A DNA stretch of 64,000 nucleotides from Pisaster brevispinus. Lineage: Eukaryota; Echinodermata; Asteroidea; Forcipulatida; Asteriidae. A model generated the notes under the pieces. That model did no database searches. It worked only from the letters and a program-made list of their open reading frames with translations, and was not told the DNA's origin. Positions 35,230 through 47,602 of the stretch are shown piece by piece. The translations under genes and the position numbers were made by a program. Numbering within the stretch: the stretch's first letter is position 1; every line of letters starts with the position of its first letter. The DNA lies in assembly GCA_023634235.1 (NCBI GenBank), contig JAMKCF010000002.1, forward strand, positions 6,756,222 to 6,820,221, given 5' to 3'.

Positions 35230-36826
35230 ATGGACGGCAGCGACACAGATTCGTGGCTAGATTTATCATTTCTTGACGTTGACAATGACTCCTCTACAGA
35301 CTCATGGCTGATGTCGAGTGATGACAATACTGAGAATAGAGCTCCCCTGCAGGTATGTGAAGAATTCTGTTTCCACATAGACAATTTAGTTGGTTAAAAT
35401 AAGTTGTGAATCACTTTTTATTGAACATCATAAAAAAAAATAAAAAAATAATAAATTGAAGACAATCAAAGATATTAGCTAATGAAAATAAAGCAAGGAA
35501 CAACAATTAAACGAAGAGCGGGGAGGAGTGGCTGAAATCCGCTGGGAAATAATTTTTAAACGACAACCAGGAAAGATCATAAAAACGGAAACATGATATA
35601 TATTACTTTTATACTAAGTGGGAATATTTACCCATAACTTAATAGTGCAGTCCATTGGTATTGGTCTTGAGTTGTCGTGAAAATCGTCCCGTTGACGCTA
35701 ATTAATACGACCCCACCTTATGACCCTGAAGTTCTTAATAACATTAATTTTGTAAGGGTCATTATTATCGACTGTTACGATACCAAAAACCTTTTCATTT
35801 CAAAACCGATGAATCAGATTTCCGGTAACCATCTACAATGGATTTAACAAAATATCCCAACTCTTTTTTTTAGGTTCCTTCGCCAATCCGCAAAGGAAAA
35901 GACTATAGGCGGAAAAACAACTTCGCAGGAAAAAGTGGTGGCCGTCGACCATTGCAGCAGATTTTTACAAATCTGGTGGATGTAGCCACCGGTTTTGTAA
36001 CCCAGAATAGTTACGCTGCAGATTCACGACGTCGTTCAAGCGTCGGGCGTGCGTGTGGTACATCGATCCCGGCATTGAAGGAGCATCTTAAGGCAGAAAT
36101 TCCCGGCTTGAAACTAAGCAACTCCACCTGCGCCCGACTGATGGTCGCTCCACACAAACGACGACTATCCAGCAAAGTCTACAAGGGGCTCATCCAAGCT
36201 AAGGTGCCTCCGAGAAAAACAATGAAAAGGCAACACACACGGATTCCCACTACTGTGACCACGACAGAACGAAAGGAGAAAGAAGCCCTTGTTTTTGACA
36301 CTGCCATGGAAGACATCAACTCATACTGGGATGGCCAAGGTTACAACGGGCACACTGTGAATTCTACACACCGTCCATGCCTTTCCGAGGGTTCACCCTA
36401 TACCGACTACGAGCGCGTGCATCCCCTTGTATCATCACGGACAAAACTGTCAAGCGAGCCTGAACTGCTAGCTGAGATTAACTTTGCCGTCCAGCACACA
36501 TAGGCGCCCTCGACAACTTTCGCTCGTCAAGGGCACCCTCAAAAGTTGCACTTTCTGCTCCAAGCATTCCAGTGCGTGCTGTCAAATCTATGGAAGAGAT
36601 ACGCGCAGGTAGAGGGCTACTTCTGCTGCCAACACCTTTAACTCACTTTCCAGGTCATTATCAAACATACCTGGAACTTCAGTCTTCACCACTGGAACAT
36701 GAATATGAAAATATTCCTTCGTTCGTCCAAAAAGATTTGGGAAGTTGTCCTCACTGCCAGTGCTACATGTATTCCTCGAAGGCGGACAAAAGACGGCACC
36801 TGGCCATTATTCACCCTACCACATGA
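35230..36826 (+). CDS. two-exon gene: acidic N-terminus, basic middle, C-terminal C2H2 finger; one frameshift
   Basis: Exon 1 (35230-35352, 41 codons) starts MDGSDTDSWLDLSFLDVD and repeats the S-TDSWL motif, strongly acidic, ending in donor gtatgtga. Exon 2 starts at 35874 after a long pyrimidine tract and tttag, in phase 0. It encodes a basic stretch (KGKDYRRKNN), FTNLVDVATGFVTQNSYAAD, RRRSSVGRACG, SIPALKEHLKAEIPGLKLS and KRRLSSKVYKGLIQAKVPPR. The frame stops at 36501-36503, but a frame one base off carries on through ALDNFRSSRAPSK to a C2H2 finger (CPHC, then HLAIIH) and TGA at 36824-36826. A single indel (mutation or sequencing error) near 36480-36510 would explain the break. The layout suggests a nuclear DNA-binding protein. 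It may derive from a multicopy or transposon-linked family; I do not recognise it with certainty. Confidence 0.6.
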
Positions 36827-38160
36827 ACTGAACTCCTATAAATCTGAATATTTTATTTTCACTTTTCAAGGTGCTATATATTAACAAATAAAGGTTCAGT
36901 TCCAGTCTCAAAGCTTACTGGTGATGGATATCTTAGTAGGAACAAATTGCCCCTCTTCAATGCTGACTTAATGTAAATAAATATAGATTTTTAATATATT
37001 GGCCAGAGATACTGGAATTGAAGGCCTTCGGGCTACAGTTTTTCGGTAAACTTTTTAAATTCCGGGCATTATGTCCCTGGCTTTTGTTTTGTTAATGTTT
37101 GTATTTTGTATGTGTTTTAATTCCGAATAAATAATAATAATAATGTCTTGTTTTCGCAAATCAGTTTCGTTTGGAATTTAAAATGTATACATTTTACAAG
37201 TATATTTCTTTGATGCGACATCTTAATTTGGAAACCCCAAATCAACAACTTAGTTTATACTTATACACTGATTCTTGTGTGGATCTAAGCACATACACAG
37301 CCACCATTGTATTGTATCCCGAGATTATACTGTCGATAATTGTTCAATAAATTTTGAGAAAAGCATCTTAATAATAATGCTGCCTATGTGAGGTTAAAAC
37401 AAACTTGTTTCCGCCCGACTATTTTTTCCTCTCCTTGGATATTTTTCCGTCTCGTTTATTTTTCCCGCCCGTTAGCCCTATACTTCTCAGTCCCGTTTAC
37501 TGTTTTCCTGTCCTGGGTTATTTCTCAGTTAAAAATAATATTTTTTTACCGTCCCGTTCATGTTTTCCCGTGCGCTTTATATTTCATCCCGTTCCGTAAA
37601 AATTTCTGAAATCTGAAGTGTTAACATTTTGTAGTATAGTCCTTATAGATGTGGCATCTTAATGACACAAATTAAACAACTTGGCTTTTACTAACTCATT
37701 TTTGGTGGTTGAAAATGCAATTTATATAAACGTTTTATGAAATGCAAACATTTGAGAAAACGGAGACAAAATTCAAATCATTTGAAACATTATTTTTTCC
37801 CTCAGTTAGTAATGTCTTTCAGTTCCATAAACGTAGTCATTACTGAAACCTTTTGAAAGACTAGTTACAGTGTATAAACAACGGATTAGCTCTTGTCTGG
37901 CGGAGCGAGCAGCCATAACAAAGCGGAACAATCAAAGCATTGCATCTCAATTTCTGAAGATCTCGGCAGGTCCTGTTGCATGATTGTTAAGTATCCCAGA
38001 TAAGGTGCCGATAATTGGTCCCTTTGTAAAGTCACTTCTCCAGCCTGCTTGAGCAGAACTCATGCATATTCGTCTGACGTATATGCAGCTATGTGAATTG
38101 ACCCGAAGATAATGAGCTCATTAAAGTGGTGTTAGACTACCAGTCGGGATTCTCCGGGTT
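36827..38160. other. downstream of the zinc-finger gene; no gene
   Basis: AATAAA signals at 36888 and about 37126 may serve the preceding gene. 37380-37610 is pyrimidine-rich (repeated TTTCCCGTCC-type units) and gives false ORFs. Nothing else recognised. Confidence 0.4.
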
Positions 38161-38174
38161 TCGGCGGATATTGA

Positions 38175-38300
38175 GGGTTAGACCGCGTTCACACTTGATC
38201 CGGCAAGGGCGATCAACGGAGGATCAGATCCTGCAAGGGCGATCAAACTGATCGCGGACGCGTTCACACTTGAGTCTGATCGCGCATTGATCCCCCTAGC
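38175..38300. repeat. short direct and inverted repeats (GATC-rich)
   Basis: GCGTTCACACTTGA occurs at about 38184 and about 38260, and GCAAGGGCGATCAA occurs twice between them. Resembles the end of a MITE; no target duplication was identified. Confidence 0.45.
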
Positions 38301-38344
38301 CCGACCGTCGGTTCAACGGAAGTTCCACACTGTGTTAAAGAGGG

Positions 38345-38567
38345 CTTCTCTTAATATTCATGCGTGACCTCACAATTCTTACCCAAAATGAGGCCATAGG
38401 CGCACGCATTGATCTCCATTAATATTGTCAATATTAATGGAGATCACTGGGCGCACGCACGCCACCACCACCTGGTGGTGGTGGCAGTACCAGCCACTTG
38501 CAGTGGCTGCGCCTATGGCCTCGTTTTGGGTTAGAATTGTGACGTAATGCATAAATATTAAGAGAGG
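38345..38567. mobile_element. nested foldback element
   Basis: Outer arms of about 60 bp: CTTCTCTTAATATTCATGCG, then AATTCTTACCC and GAGGCCATAGGCGCA on the left, with the near complement TGCGCCTATGGCCTC...GGGTTAGAATTGTGAC...AATATTAAGAGAG on the right. Inside are three smaller palindromes: TGATCTCCATTAATATTG / CAATATTAATGGAGATCA, CCACCACCACC / GGTGGTGGTGG, and CCACTTGCAGTGG. Confidence 0.82.
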
Positions 38568-38579
38568 TGTAATTATTCT

Positions 38580-41500
38580 TCCTCTTGTGCCCACATACAT
38601 GTATATCACCACCTGAGACGGTGAACAATTTGCCTCAATGATATTTTGGTAAGTTTTCAAATAAAATGTAATTTTTTAACGATAACTTACTTCGTTTCAA
38701 ATGACGGTTATGTGACTGATAAATTTAGTGCTGCATCTAATTCGTGAAAACTGTGTTTTGGTTTCATTCCCCACATTTACTGATGAAGATAAGCTACATT
38801 CCATAGCATTATTTGACAGGATAATCGTTGTTAAGTAGGGCTTGTCTGCTTGAATTGTTTGGGGGTCTTTTTCATTGGCACTCGCCAAATTACTTTTCTG
38901 CTGATTTTTTGAAACTTAGTTTTTAATCCCACCCGGGCCGATATTGTATTTGCTGAATGTATTGTTTCCCCACACACATGTACCTTGCACACTGTTGTTT
39001 TGAATGATTTTTCGCTTTATTTTTTTCTAGAAATATTTTAAATTTCATTTGACCCTTTTAGATTTCATATGTTGATAATTGATAGCAATTAAGTAATTTA
39101 ACTAGATTTTTCTGAAGGACAGATATACATGTACAATGGCTTTAAAAAAAAGGTTACATGATTCAGAATTGTGGTTTATTACTTGATATGATTCTGAACT
39201 GTTACATAAATTTAAACACGGGCAGGATTGAATGATACACTACCACTGATAGTGCTGCAACAAGCAGGGGACTACCTGAGTTGGGGTTGGGGACTTTGCT
39301 AGTAGAAGACCTTTTTGGGATTCAGATTCAGACTTTGCTGGAGGCAAGGAGTGGCATTCGTCAACATTATATTGTACTAACTTTCATTGTTTAATTTTTT
39401 CATTTTTCTTTACAATGCACAGTTGGAAGAATGACTTTGGTGTGAGAACCACTGCAACACAAGGCTGAAGTTCAAGTCCCAGGGGGCAAAAGGGTTCTTG
39501 ACCACGCATAAATTTATCAGGTATGAATAATAGTAAAACTTTGTAAATTTATCAAAACATTGTTATAAATATACTTTCAGACTGACCACCCGTAGTAAAG
39601 AATTGTGTACATTTGAATTTATAAGAATTTTTGTCACAATGTTTAATACACTGACACCTTCTGACATTAAGATGTTTCCGCTATTCAGTTGTTATCTAAT
39701 GCTGGAGAGAGGCTCAAAACATTCCCTCCATGTTGACCTTTGTTTTTAAATTTTAGGGGGGGGGGGAGAAGAGAAAGACAAATCTCATCAAACCATCATC
39801 CAATCCTATAGAAAGAGCTAAAAACTGTTTTAAAAATACAGTGATCATCCTAATGGTGCTATAATTTTGAAACCGATAGTTTGATTGTTTGATCATACTC
39901 ATAACACTGTAACATTTCCTTTTTTCAGTTACAAGGCATACAGTAATCTGGAGGCAAGCGTAATTCGTGAGAAAAACATACTGATGTGCTAACCAGTTTC
40001 ATCAAAGCAAAAACTTTTGTCAGCTCTTTTCAAAATGATATAAGAAGTATCACCAGTGATTCAGCAGAAGAAATATCACCTATGTTGATAATGATGTAGA
40101 GTTCAAATCTAACAGTAAAAGTAGCTTGAGAAAATTAATGCCCTTAATTGCTCATTTGTTAGCCACTAAACAACAGCTAAAATACAGGCTAGAAAAAGCT
40201 TGAGCATTCGCCACTATAGCCTACTGTTGACAGAAGTAATCGTGTTTCCTGACTTATAAAGTTTGAGATTATCAATAGTGAGTGAATCAAAATTTTAGTA
40301 CATTAACATTTTCTGCAGCTTTATGGGACAAGATCATTGTTAACTTCTTCAATTTTGAGGAAAACAAATCTATTTATAAGCACCGTCTTTGTATTCTTTG
40401 CTTAATATTTTAATTTTTAAAACAAGGTTATTAGCCCATTGTATGTAGGTGAGTGAAAATAGAGCTACAACTTGCAAGTTTTGTGTCCATAGTCTAGCTG
40501 TAAGCCTGCTTAAAGTTAGACACTCTCTTTCACAATAAATTGGGGAATAAGCAAGTTGTTCTTAACATTGTTGTCTGGCTTATTTCTACCTCTTTGCTTT
40601 AATAAAAATATGATACTCTAGGGGTACAACTCCTCATACATGTAGCATGCATGGGCCTACACGTACGTCTATTTCCGGAACCTTTTGGCCACTTTTTGTC
40701 CGACTTGTAATCACGTTCAGCAATTTGTTTCCACTTTCCAAAGAACATTCTAAGAACCCGGATTTGATCTTTATTGTGTGACAAATTAATATAGAAGTAG
40801 AACACATAAAACAAAAGTTGTGATAATCTTCGTAACCCTCCTTCCTCCGGACGGTCGCAGACCGGAGGGTTTGACACATGACGGGTGAAATCCGTGTGGT
40901 TGTCTAGTAGTACTGAGTATTTCCTACACTTTTTGTCAGACTCGTGTTCAGATTTATCAATTTTTTTCCACTCTTCAAAATCATGGCACATATTCTAAGA
41001 ACATGGATTTATCAGTTGATCTTTATTGTATGACAAATTAAATCTAGAACATTTAAAACAACACAAATAAAATGTTTGACAAAAAACGAAAAAAACTTAC
41101 CTCTTATTTGGTATTATATACAACCAACCCCCAAAGAAAAGATTTTCGTGGCTGGAGAAAAAAGCTTGTCTTTACGACCAACTATTTCTCACTTACTGAC
41201 TAAACCGCTTTGATTTGCCCACAACCGCTAGGCCTACTACTACCTTTTTTACACTAGATTTACAATATAAAACAAAACTAAGAAAGGGTACTTTTTGTAT
41301 TCAATTTTAAAAAACCGACAAAACAAAACACCTACAAAAACATGATCTTATAGTCAAACATTTTCATGTAAAGTACAAACTATTTTCAATATAGCTTTTT
41401 TATTATCTAGGCTAAGCCCTACCTCTAATTTCATAGAATCTATTTCGAGATAATAAAACTGTGTAATAAAGTAACTGTTTTCCTGACGCTTGACTTATTT

Positions 41501-42500
41501 ATGTAATTGTTCTATTGATGATTGTTTCTGGTTTCGTAAAACTATATTGATATTATTACACGCTATGCCTGCCGGAGTAATTAGGTTTATACCACAGATT
41601 TGTCTTTATCACCCCAAACCATACCCGATATTTCTTTCCCCCAAAAGCAACACCAACCCATGCAAAATTATGCAGCCTCACCGCCCCCTTCCCAATCCCT
41701 AGTGGCTACTAGTCAAATTCGTTTTAAGCCATCACAATTACTACATGTATTAAACAATCTTTAAGTTCATTGAGTATCGGGTGATGGTTCTAGACTCGTT
41801 GGCCTTAGGTGTAGATGAGGGTGGTCGTTGGCATCATCAGCAACGCCGTTGGCCTGCAGAGCCTTACATTCAGTTTAGTACTTGGGCGTGGCCTTCTCAT
41901 CTCTACATATAGCCTATCTCGGATCAGTGTCCGGACCAGAACTCGGTTTGGGAAGAACCTCTTAGCTCGGAACCATCTATAATATTAAAACAATCAAGGA
42001 TTCCAGGAATAGTATACAATCGCATTTGCTCAAATAACTTTCTTAGTTTCAATATTTAACAAAATCACGTAAGACATGTGGTCTTCTAATTGAAACAAGT
42101 CAAAATATCAGTGATCATCATCTGTGGCATAATTCTTTCTTATTTACAAGCCAGTTCCAGGTAATACATCTTTCCTTTATATCAAACAATCTACTATTCG
42201 TTTTTAGATAATTAGAATGACTCTTAATTCAACACTGTGATTCTTAGAATTAAACAATTATAACTTACGGTTGTTCTATCGTGGTATGTCTCATATACAG
42301 TGGCAACACTGGCCCTGAAGATTATCTCAAAATAGACAAATACCTATATAATAGTATTGTCTTCAACAAGAATTCGCTGCCTGACTCTGTCTGCGTTAGC
42401 TCTGTATTTGCTATGCCTGGTGACAATATTTCGAGGCACGATCACTCCTCACACCATCTAACTCAAACTTGATTCGAAAATCACCTGATCACTTTCTCTC
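38580..42500. other. no gene recognised
   Basis: A/T-rich. 40680-41060 holds two diverged direct copies of a ~247-bp unit (each ending TCTTTATTGTRTGACAAATTA), which produces the repetitive 130-codon minus ORF there; no domain was recognised in it. A stretch 39420-39530 has splice-like features but no open frame. Confidence 0.4.
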
Positions 42501-42900
42501 TCTCTCTTGCTATACTCAAACTTAATTCACCTGTTCGCGACTGTTGTCAACGCAGGTCCCTAGCAACTATTGTGAATTTGAATCGTTTCTAAGTACATCT
42601 CTCTTCAAGCACAACAACCATGGTTTAAGCAATTGCAGGCTAAAAATAAAGTTACATCTAAGTAAAAAGCTGCATGCTGCATGCATCACTAAACGCTGCT
42701 ACTTTGGTTTCCTGGGAAACACAATCGAGGGATTAAGATTTCAGAGAACTACCGAATTGCATAATAGGATGGATTACACGGCTATTCGGAACAACTGGTT
42801 TACACAATGGAAGTACACAGCTACTAGGTTACACAGTGGAAATAAAGTTTCACAGACTCTTCTATTAATCCAATAGGGGTGTTCGGATAATATTCTGACA
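42501..42900 (-). mobile_element. probable 3' LTR region of a Ty3/gypsy element
   Basis: On the minus strand a purine-rich tract (AAAGTTGGGGGTAAA) is followed at 42900 by TGTCAGAATATTATCCG, the expected polypurine tract and LTR start. This lies about 125 bp after the RNase H end. The far LTR end was not located, so 42501 is only a guess. Confidence 0.4.
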
Positions 42901-43025
42901 TTTACCCCCAACTTTAAAAAAATGTATTACATTTTCTAATTAGAAGAATATTATGTACAGTGATATACACATTTTTTATTTACATTTATTTACATTACAT
43001 TCTGATTTGTTCACGAACTTAATAT

Positions 43026-43385
43026 TCACGCACTTCGGCTCAGGTAATCTGCTCCTACATTTTCTGATCCTTTGATTGCCTGAATACGAATTCTGTACGG
43101 CTGCAGAGCGAGTGCCCATCTCATAATTCGCGCATTAGCTACCTTGGACTTTCTGATACTTCCAGTGGCTTTCTGATACTTCCAGTGGCTGCTCGCATTC
43201 GACGATTGACACTGTCGCGCTCAATCTAGCACATTACTGACAATTTCTGCTTCAGGTTTTAGTGTCTCATAGTTGGGTTCGGCTCTAGTGATGTATCCTT
43301 TTAGTAAGTTTGCATGGAATGTTTTAATTTTGCCGTTGATGTCAATTTTGTAGTCAAGTTTTTCTACTCTCTCTTTCTGAGTAAT
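43026..43385 (-). pseudogene. Gmr1-like Ty3/gypsy pol remnant: integrase C-terminus then RNase H C-terminus
   Basis: 43385-43221 (minus) reads LDYKIDINGKIKTFHANLLK, then GYITRAEP and a stop: the integrase C-terminal block that precedes reverse transcriptase in Gmr1-like elements. 43165-43026 reads SKVANARIMRWALALQPYRI, then IKGSENVGADYLSRS, the end of RNase H. The reverse transcriptase between them is missing. A 23-bp tandem duplication (TTTCTGATACTTCCAGTGGC twice) lies between the two parts, near the deletion joint. Confidence 0.75.
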
Positions 43386-44336
43386 TCAATTGTAGTTGCA
43401 TCAGTCTCAAGTAGAGTGAGAATTAGAGAAGGATTGATAATGCAATTCTGTTCTTAAGAAATTATTAAGCTTCCGGCGTACAAAGAAAAACTTGTTTAAC
43501 AATTTAATAGGAATAGAGGTAAGATGCATTCTTGGCAACATGGCAATCATTCTGCTGGCGGTTGTATTATTTGCCACGCTCAATTGGGAAGTCAGTAAAA
43601 TGAACCTGATGTAGTTGTAAGAGAAACCGGGAAAATGGCTTTAATGTCACAAACATTCTCTTGGCATATCAAAAGCTCCATAAAGCTTTCGCTATTGCCG
43701 TGACAGTAATTTGGGAGACCGTGTACTAATACTATCCAAATGCAAAACCTGCTGGAAAATGTCATAGTAGCTGCACTTCAGTCGAGACACGCAATCTCAA
43801 AAATGCATCCTTTAAGAGCATTCTTTTGTTCTTTCCTTTGTCCCTGCACTTAACAGTTTCCCATAGACTTTGTACACAAATTTCCTTGTGGAGTCCTTTT
43901 ATTTTCCCTTTTTTGTTTTGTCCTTGGTCTCCAAAAGGTACCGAAAGTGAGAGCTTAGCGTTCCAACTGACCTCGCACACACACACACAAAGTTGGTCAA
44001 TGTTAATAACGCTACGCTGAGGTTAGCCCAGGTTAGACTCCTCCGCTGCATACAACGCGACGGGGTCCAGGGTATAAAGCTCTCGTACCAATGCGAAAAA
44101 TTTTATACCAACATTTTCTCATATTTTTACCTTATTGGTGAAGCTGAAAGCTTTACTCACATATTCCTGGTGTCCTGAACTATCAGCCTGATGGGTCCAA
44201 AATTGTTGATTTTATCCTTGGATGACATTATTTGTGAAAATAAAATTGAAATTGAAAGTGAACCTTCTGTTCAACAGACTCCGTTTATGAATACTCGCAC
44301 GCAAGCGTGCCCATAGCAAGTTCGTCACACCTGTTC

Positions 44337-44451
44337 TAGTCTGGTGCAAGATTTCTATCGCTTGTCATGACGCTATCATCCAATAACCCGCCTGCAAATG
44401 ATAGTACCATCTCGCTGGGAATATTCAAAACAAAGTCTTGCACCAAGACTA
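44337..44451. mobile_element. short foldback-family element related to 21173-21383
   Basis: Ends TAGTCTGGTGCAAGA and TCTTGCACCAAGACTA resemble those of the 21.2-kb element. Flanks CACCTGTTC and CATTCGTTC agree at 6 of 9 positions, as for an aged 9-bp target duplication. Confidence 0.5.
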
Positions 44452-44716
44452 CATTCGTTCGCGCTACAAGGTGCGTTGACCCGAAAGTCGATGGAGTCGC
44501 TATGCATTTCGCACATGCGCACACGTGCTCACTCGTCAAGCGGTACACGATGTTAAAAAAAAAACACGTTAGCGTGGATGTGCGATTTATTTTCTAGAAT
44601 AATATCATCCATGAATATATTTGTTATTTTTTTATGCCTCAAAAGTGTAGTTATGGCCATGAAGAATATATCAACAGAATTTCAGCTTCTTAAATCAGGT
44701 AAAAAATATGAAAAAA

Positions 44717-46040
44717 CACTAGACTTAAATTTTTGTTGCATAACAAAAACAAGGTGTTCGGTGTAGACATTTTCGAGTTAGCAGAGGTAGTGTTTTCAAA
44801 GAGAAAACCGAAAAAACATAACTTAGTACGACAGATAAAATTTCAGAGCGGGATAAAAGCATGAACAGATGTTTGTTAAAATGTCAAGACAAGGTCACCA
44901 ACATTTTCATTTTTGTGAAGTATGTGGAGCCCATGTTGAAACAATTATAAAAACTCTGCCAAAGGCTTCTAATAAAACTGTATTTTGAACTGTTATTAAC
45001 CTGCCGCCAGATGGCGCTCTTAATTTTTTTTAACCAGACCCTTGTCAGACTGCAACATCGTTAAAATCAACTCCAAAAAAATTGCCACTTTTAATTACAA
45101 TGCACTTTCGGTTTTAACTGGAAGTAGAGGACACGTAATTTCATGCAAACAATTAAAATCGAAGACCTATATTACCTTTGTATAATCCCGCAAAAAGCAA
45201 CCCAGGGTCTCTTATCCTCGAATTGATGGGAATTTTCAAAGATTTAACATTTAAATGACGTAGACTTCCGAGGCAGCATCTGTCACAGAGCGAGCAAATA
45301 ATAAAATACCAGAGCGGGATAAAAGCATGAACAGTTGTTTGGTATAGCGCCACCCCCCGCTTGTGGAATGTTTCCGTTACGTGGGACTGTACACACAGGC
45401 TTCGTGGACTTTGAACCTTATGAGTTTCCATTACGTGGGACTGTACACACAGGCTTCGTGTTGCACGCACAGGCTTCGTGGACTTTGAACCTTATGATTC
45501 ATGGCGCTGAACAGTCGGCTACAGCGCTTTTCTATGTACAAAGATTAAATGCGCGTTAATACTAACGTTGGCTGTAACACCCAGAAGTTAAGGTCATATT
45601 GGCATCATTTCTGTGCAAAAGTTTCGGAAGGATCACAGAACTACAATCTGATGTAAACATTGTGATAAAATGATCAGTAGTTTTTGAGATATGAATTTTT
45701 TTAATATTCAACTTCCGGTTTGAACCGGAAGTCAAGGTCAAATGAGGTCGCGTTCAGTGTAGCGCTCTTAGAGTTATACCAGGCCTATCCGATGATGTAT
45801 AAATTGTGAAAATCCATTATGTAGTTTTCGAGTTACGCTTTTTCAAGTATTAAACTTTGATTTAATGTAACTCGACACCAGATGATGTCATCATGACATC
45901 ACTAAGGCGGTGTCTTCTACTCATACATATCTAACTATGTGTCAAGTTTAAAGGTTCTGTGAGCTTGGAAAGTGCGTCTTTGTTGGCGGACAATCGCGGG
46001 GGATAAGAAGAAGAAGAACAAGAAGAAGTATTAAATAAAA
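44717..46040. repeat. 1.32-kb tandem unit, copy 1
   Basis: Begins CTAGACTTAAATTTTTGTTG and ends in an (AAG)n tail after GGACAATCGCGGGGGATAAG. Copy 2 follows directly, offset 1324 bp, well above 90% alike by eye. Each copy has one ETS-like palindrome plus AGGTCA repeat module. Confidence 0.88.
45710..45750 (+). repeat. ETS-like palindrome + AGGTCA repeat module 1
   Basis: ACTTCCGGT...ACCGGAAGT, then AAGGTCAaatgAGGTCG: an inverted pair of CCGGAAGT cores followed by two nuclear-receptor-type half sites four bases apart (second degenerate). Confidence 0.6.
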
Positions 46041-47365
46041 CTAGACATAAATTTTTGTTGCATAACAAAAACAAGGTGTTCGGTGTAGACATTCTCGAGT
46101 TAGCAGCGGTAGTGTTTTCAAAGAGAAAACCGAAAAAACAACTTAGTACGACAGATAATATTTCAGAGCGGGATAAAAGCATAAACAGTTGTTTGTTAAA
46201 ATGTCAAGACAAGGTCACCAACATTTTCATTTTTGTGAAGTATGTGGAGCCCATGTTGAAACAATTATAAAGACTCTGCCAAAGGCTTCTAGTAAAACTG
46301 TATTTTGAACTGTTTTTAACCTGCCGCCAGATGGCGCTCTTATTTTTTTTGTTTTAACCAGACCCTTGTCAGACTGCAACATCGTTAAAATCAACTCCAA
46401 AAAAATTGCCACTTTTAATTACAATGCACTTTCGGTTTTAACTGGAAGTAGAGGACACGTAATTTCATGCAAACAATTAAAATCGAAGACCTATATTACC
46501 TTTGTATAATCCCGCAAAAAGCAACCCAGGGTCTCTTATCCTCGAATTGATAGGAATTTTCAAAGATTTAAACTTTAAATGACGTTGATTTCCGAGGCAG
46601 CATCTGTCACAGAGCGAGCAAATAATACAATCCCAGAGCGGGATAAAAGCATGAACAGTTGTTTGGTATAGCGCCATCCCCCGCTTGTGGAATGTTTCCG
46701 TTATGTGAGACTGTACACACAGGCTTCGTGGACTTTGAACCTTATGAGTTTCCATTACGTGGGACTGTACACACAGGCTTCGTGTTGCGCACACAGGTTT
46801 CGTGGACTTTGAACCTTATGATTCATGGTGCTGAACAGTCGGCTACGGCGCTTTTCTATGTACAAAGATTAAATGCGCGTTAATACTAACGTTGGCTGTA
46901 ACACCCAGAAGTTAAGGTCATATTGGCATCATTTCTGTGCAAAAGTTTCGGAAGGATCACAGAACTACAATCTGATGTAAAAATTGTGATGAAATGATCA
47001 GTAGTTTTTGAGATATGAATTTTTAAAATATTCAACTTCCGGTTTGAACCGGAAGTCAAGGTCAAATGAGGTCGCGTTCAGTGTAGCGTTTTTAGAGTTA
47101 TACCAGGCCTATCCTATGATGTATAGATTGTGAAAATCCATTGTGTAGTTTTGGAGTTATGATTTTTTCAAATATTAAACTTTGATTTTACGTAACTCGA
47201 CACCAAATGACGTCATCATGACATCACCAAGGCGGTGTCTTCTACTCATACATATCTAACTATATGTGAAGTTTAAAGGTTGTGTGAGCTTGGGAAGTGC
47301 GTATTTGTTATCGGACAATCGCGGGGGATAAGAAGAAGAAGAATAAAAAGAAGAAGTATTAAAAA
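46041..47365. repeat. 1.32-kb tandem unit, copy 2
   Basis: Same start (CTAGACATAAATTTTTGTTG) and same end as copy 1. A third, diverged unit seems to begin at 47366 with CTAGAGATTGAGAG and shares GGTGTTCGG. The ORFs inside are conserved between copies only because the DNA is. Confidence 0.88.
47034..47075 (+). repeat. ETS-like palindrome + AGGTCA repeat module 2
   Basis: Identical in layout to module 1, in the second tandem unit (AGGTCAaatgAGGTCG). Confidence 0.6.
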
Positions 47366-47560
47366 CTAGAGATTGAGAGTTTGTGTACAAACTCACGGTG
47401 TTCGGCTTGAACGTAGTGACTGCGTAGTTGAAAATAAGTTCACTATTGCGCGCAGGTATTTTGTCTCCTTGTGCTGTGCTGACGGGCAAAATATTTACTT
47501 GTAGCTTTTGTTAATCTTTATGCAAGATCATAGCATGAAGGTTTGTTATATGAAACTTCA

Positions 47561-47602
47561 ACTTCCGGTTTTGACAGGAACTAAAGGTCAACTGAGGTCA
47601 CA
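47561..47602 (+). repeat. module 3, decayed palindrome, perfect AGGTCA repeat
   Basis: ACTTCCGGT is kept but the right arm is degenerate (ACAGGAACT). The half-site pair is perfect: AGGTCAactgAGGTCA. Confidence 0.6.

Noticed and set aside
40599..40991. 130-codon minus ORF with repeated WKKI / WKQI and SDKK motifs
   Set aside because: Caused by a ~247-bp direct duplication; no family recognised and no supporting splice or start signals.
44135..44260. Possible LINE 3' end (short frame ending IVDFILG and stop, then AATAAAATTGAAATTG)
   Set aside because: The open frame is only about 20 codons and lacks the usual LINE C-terminal signature.
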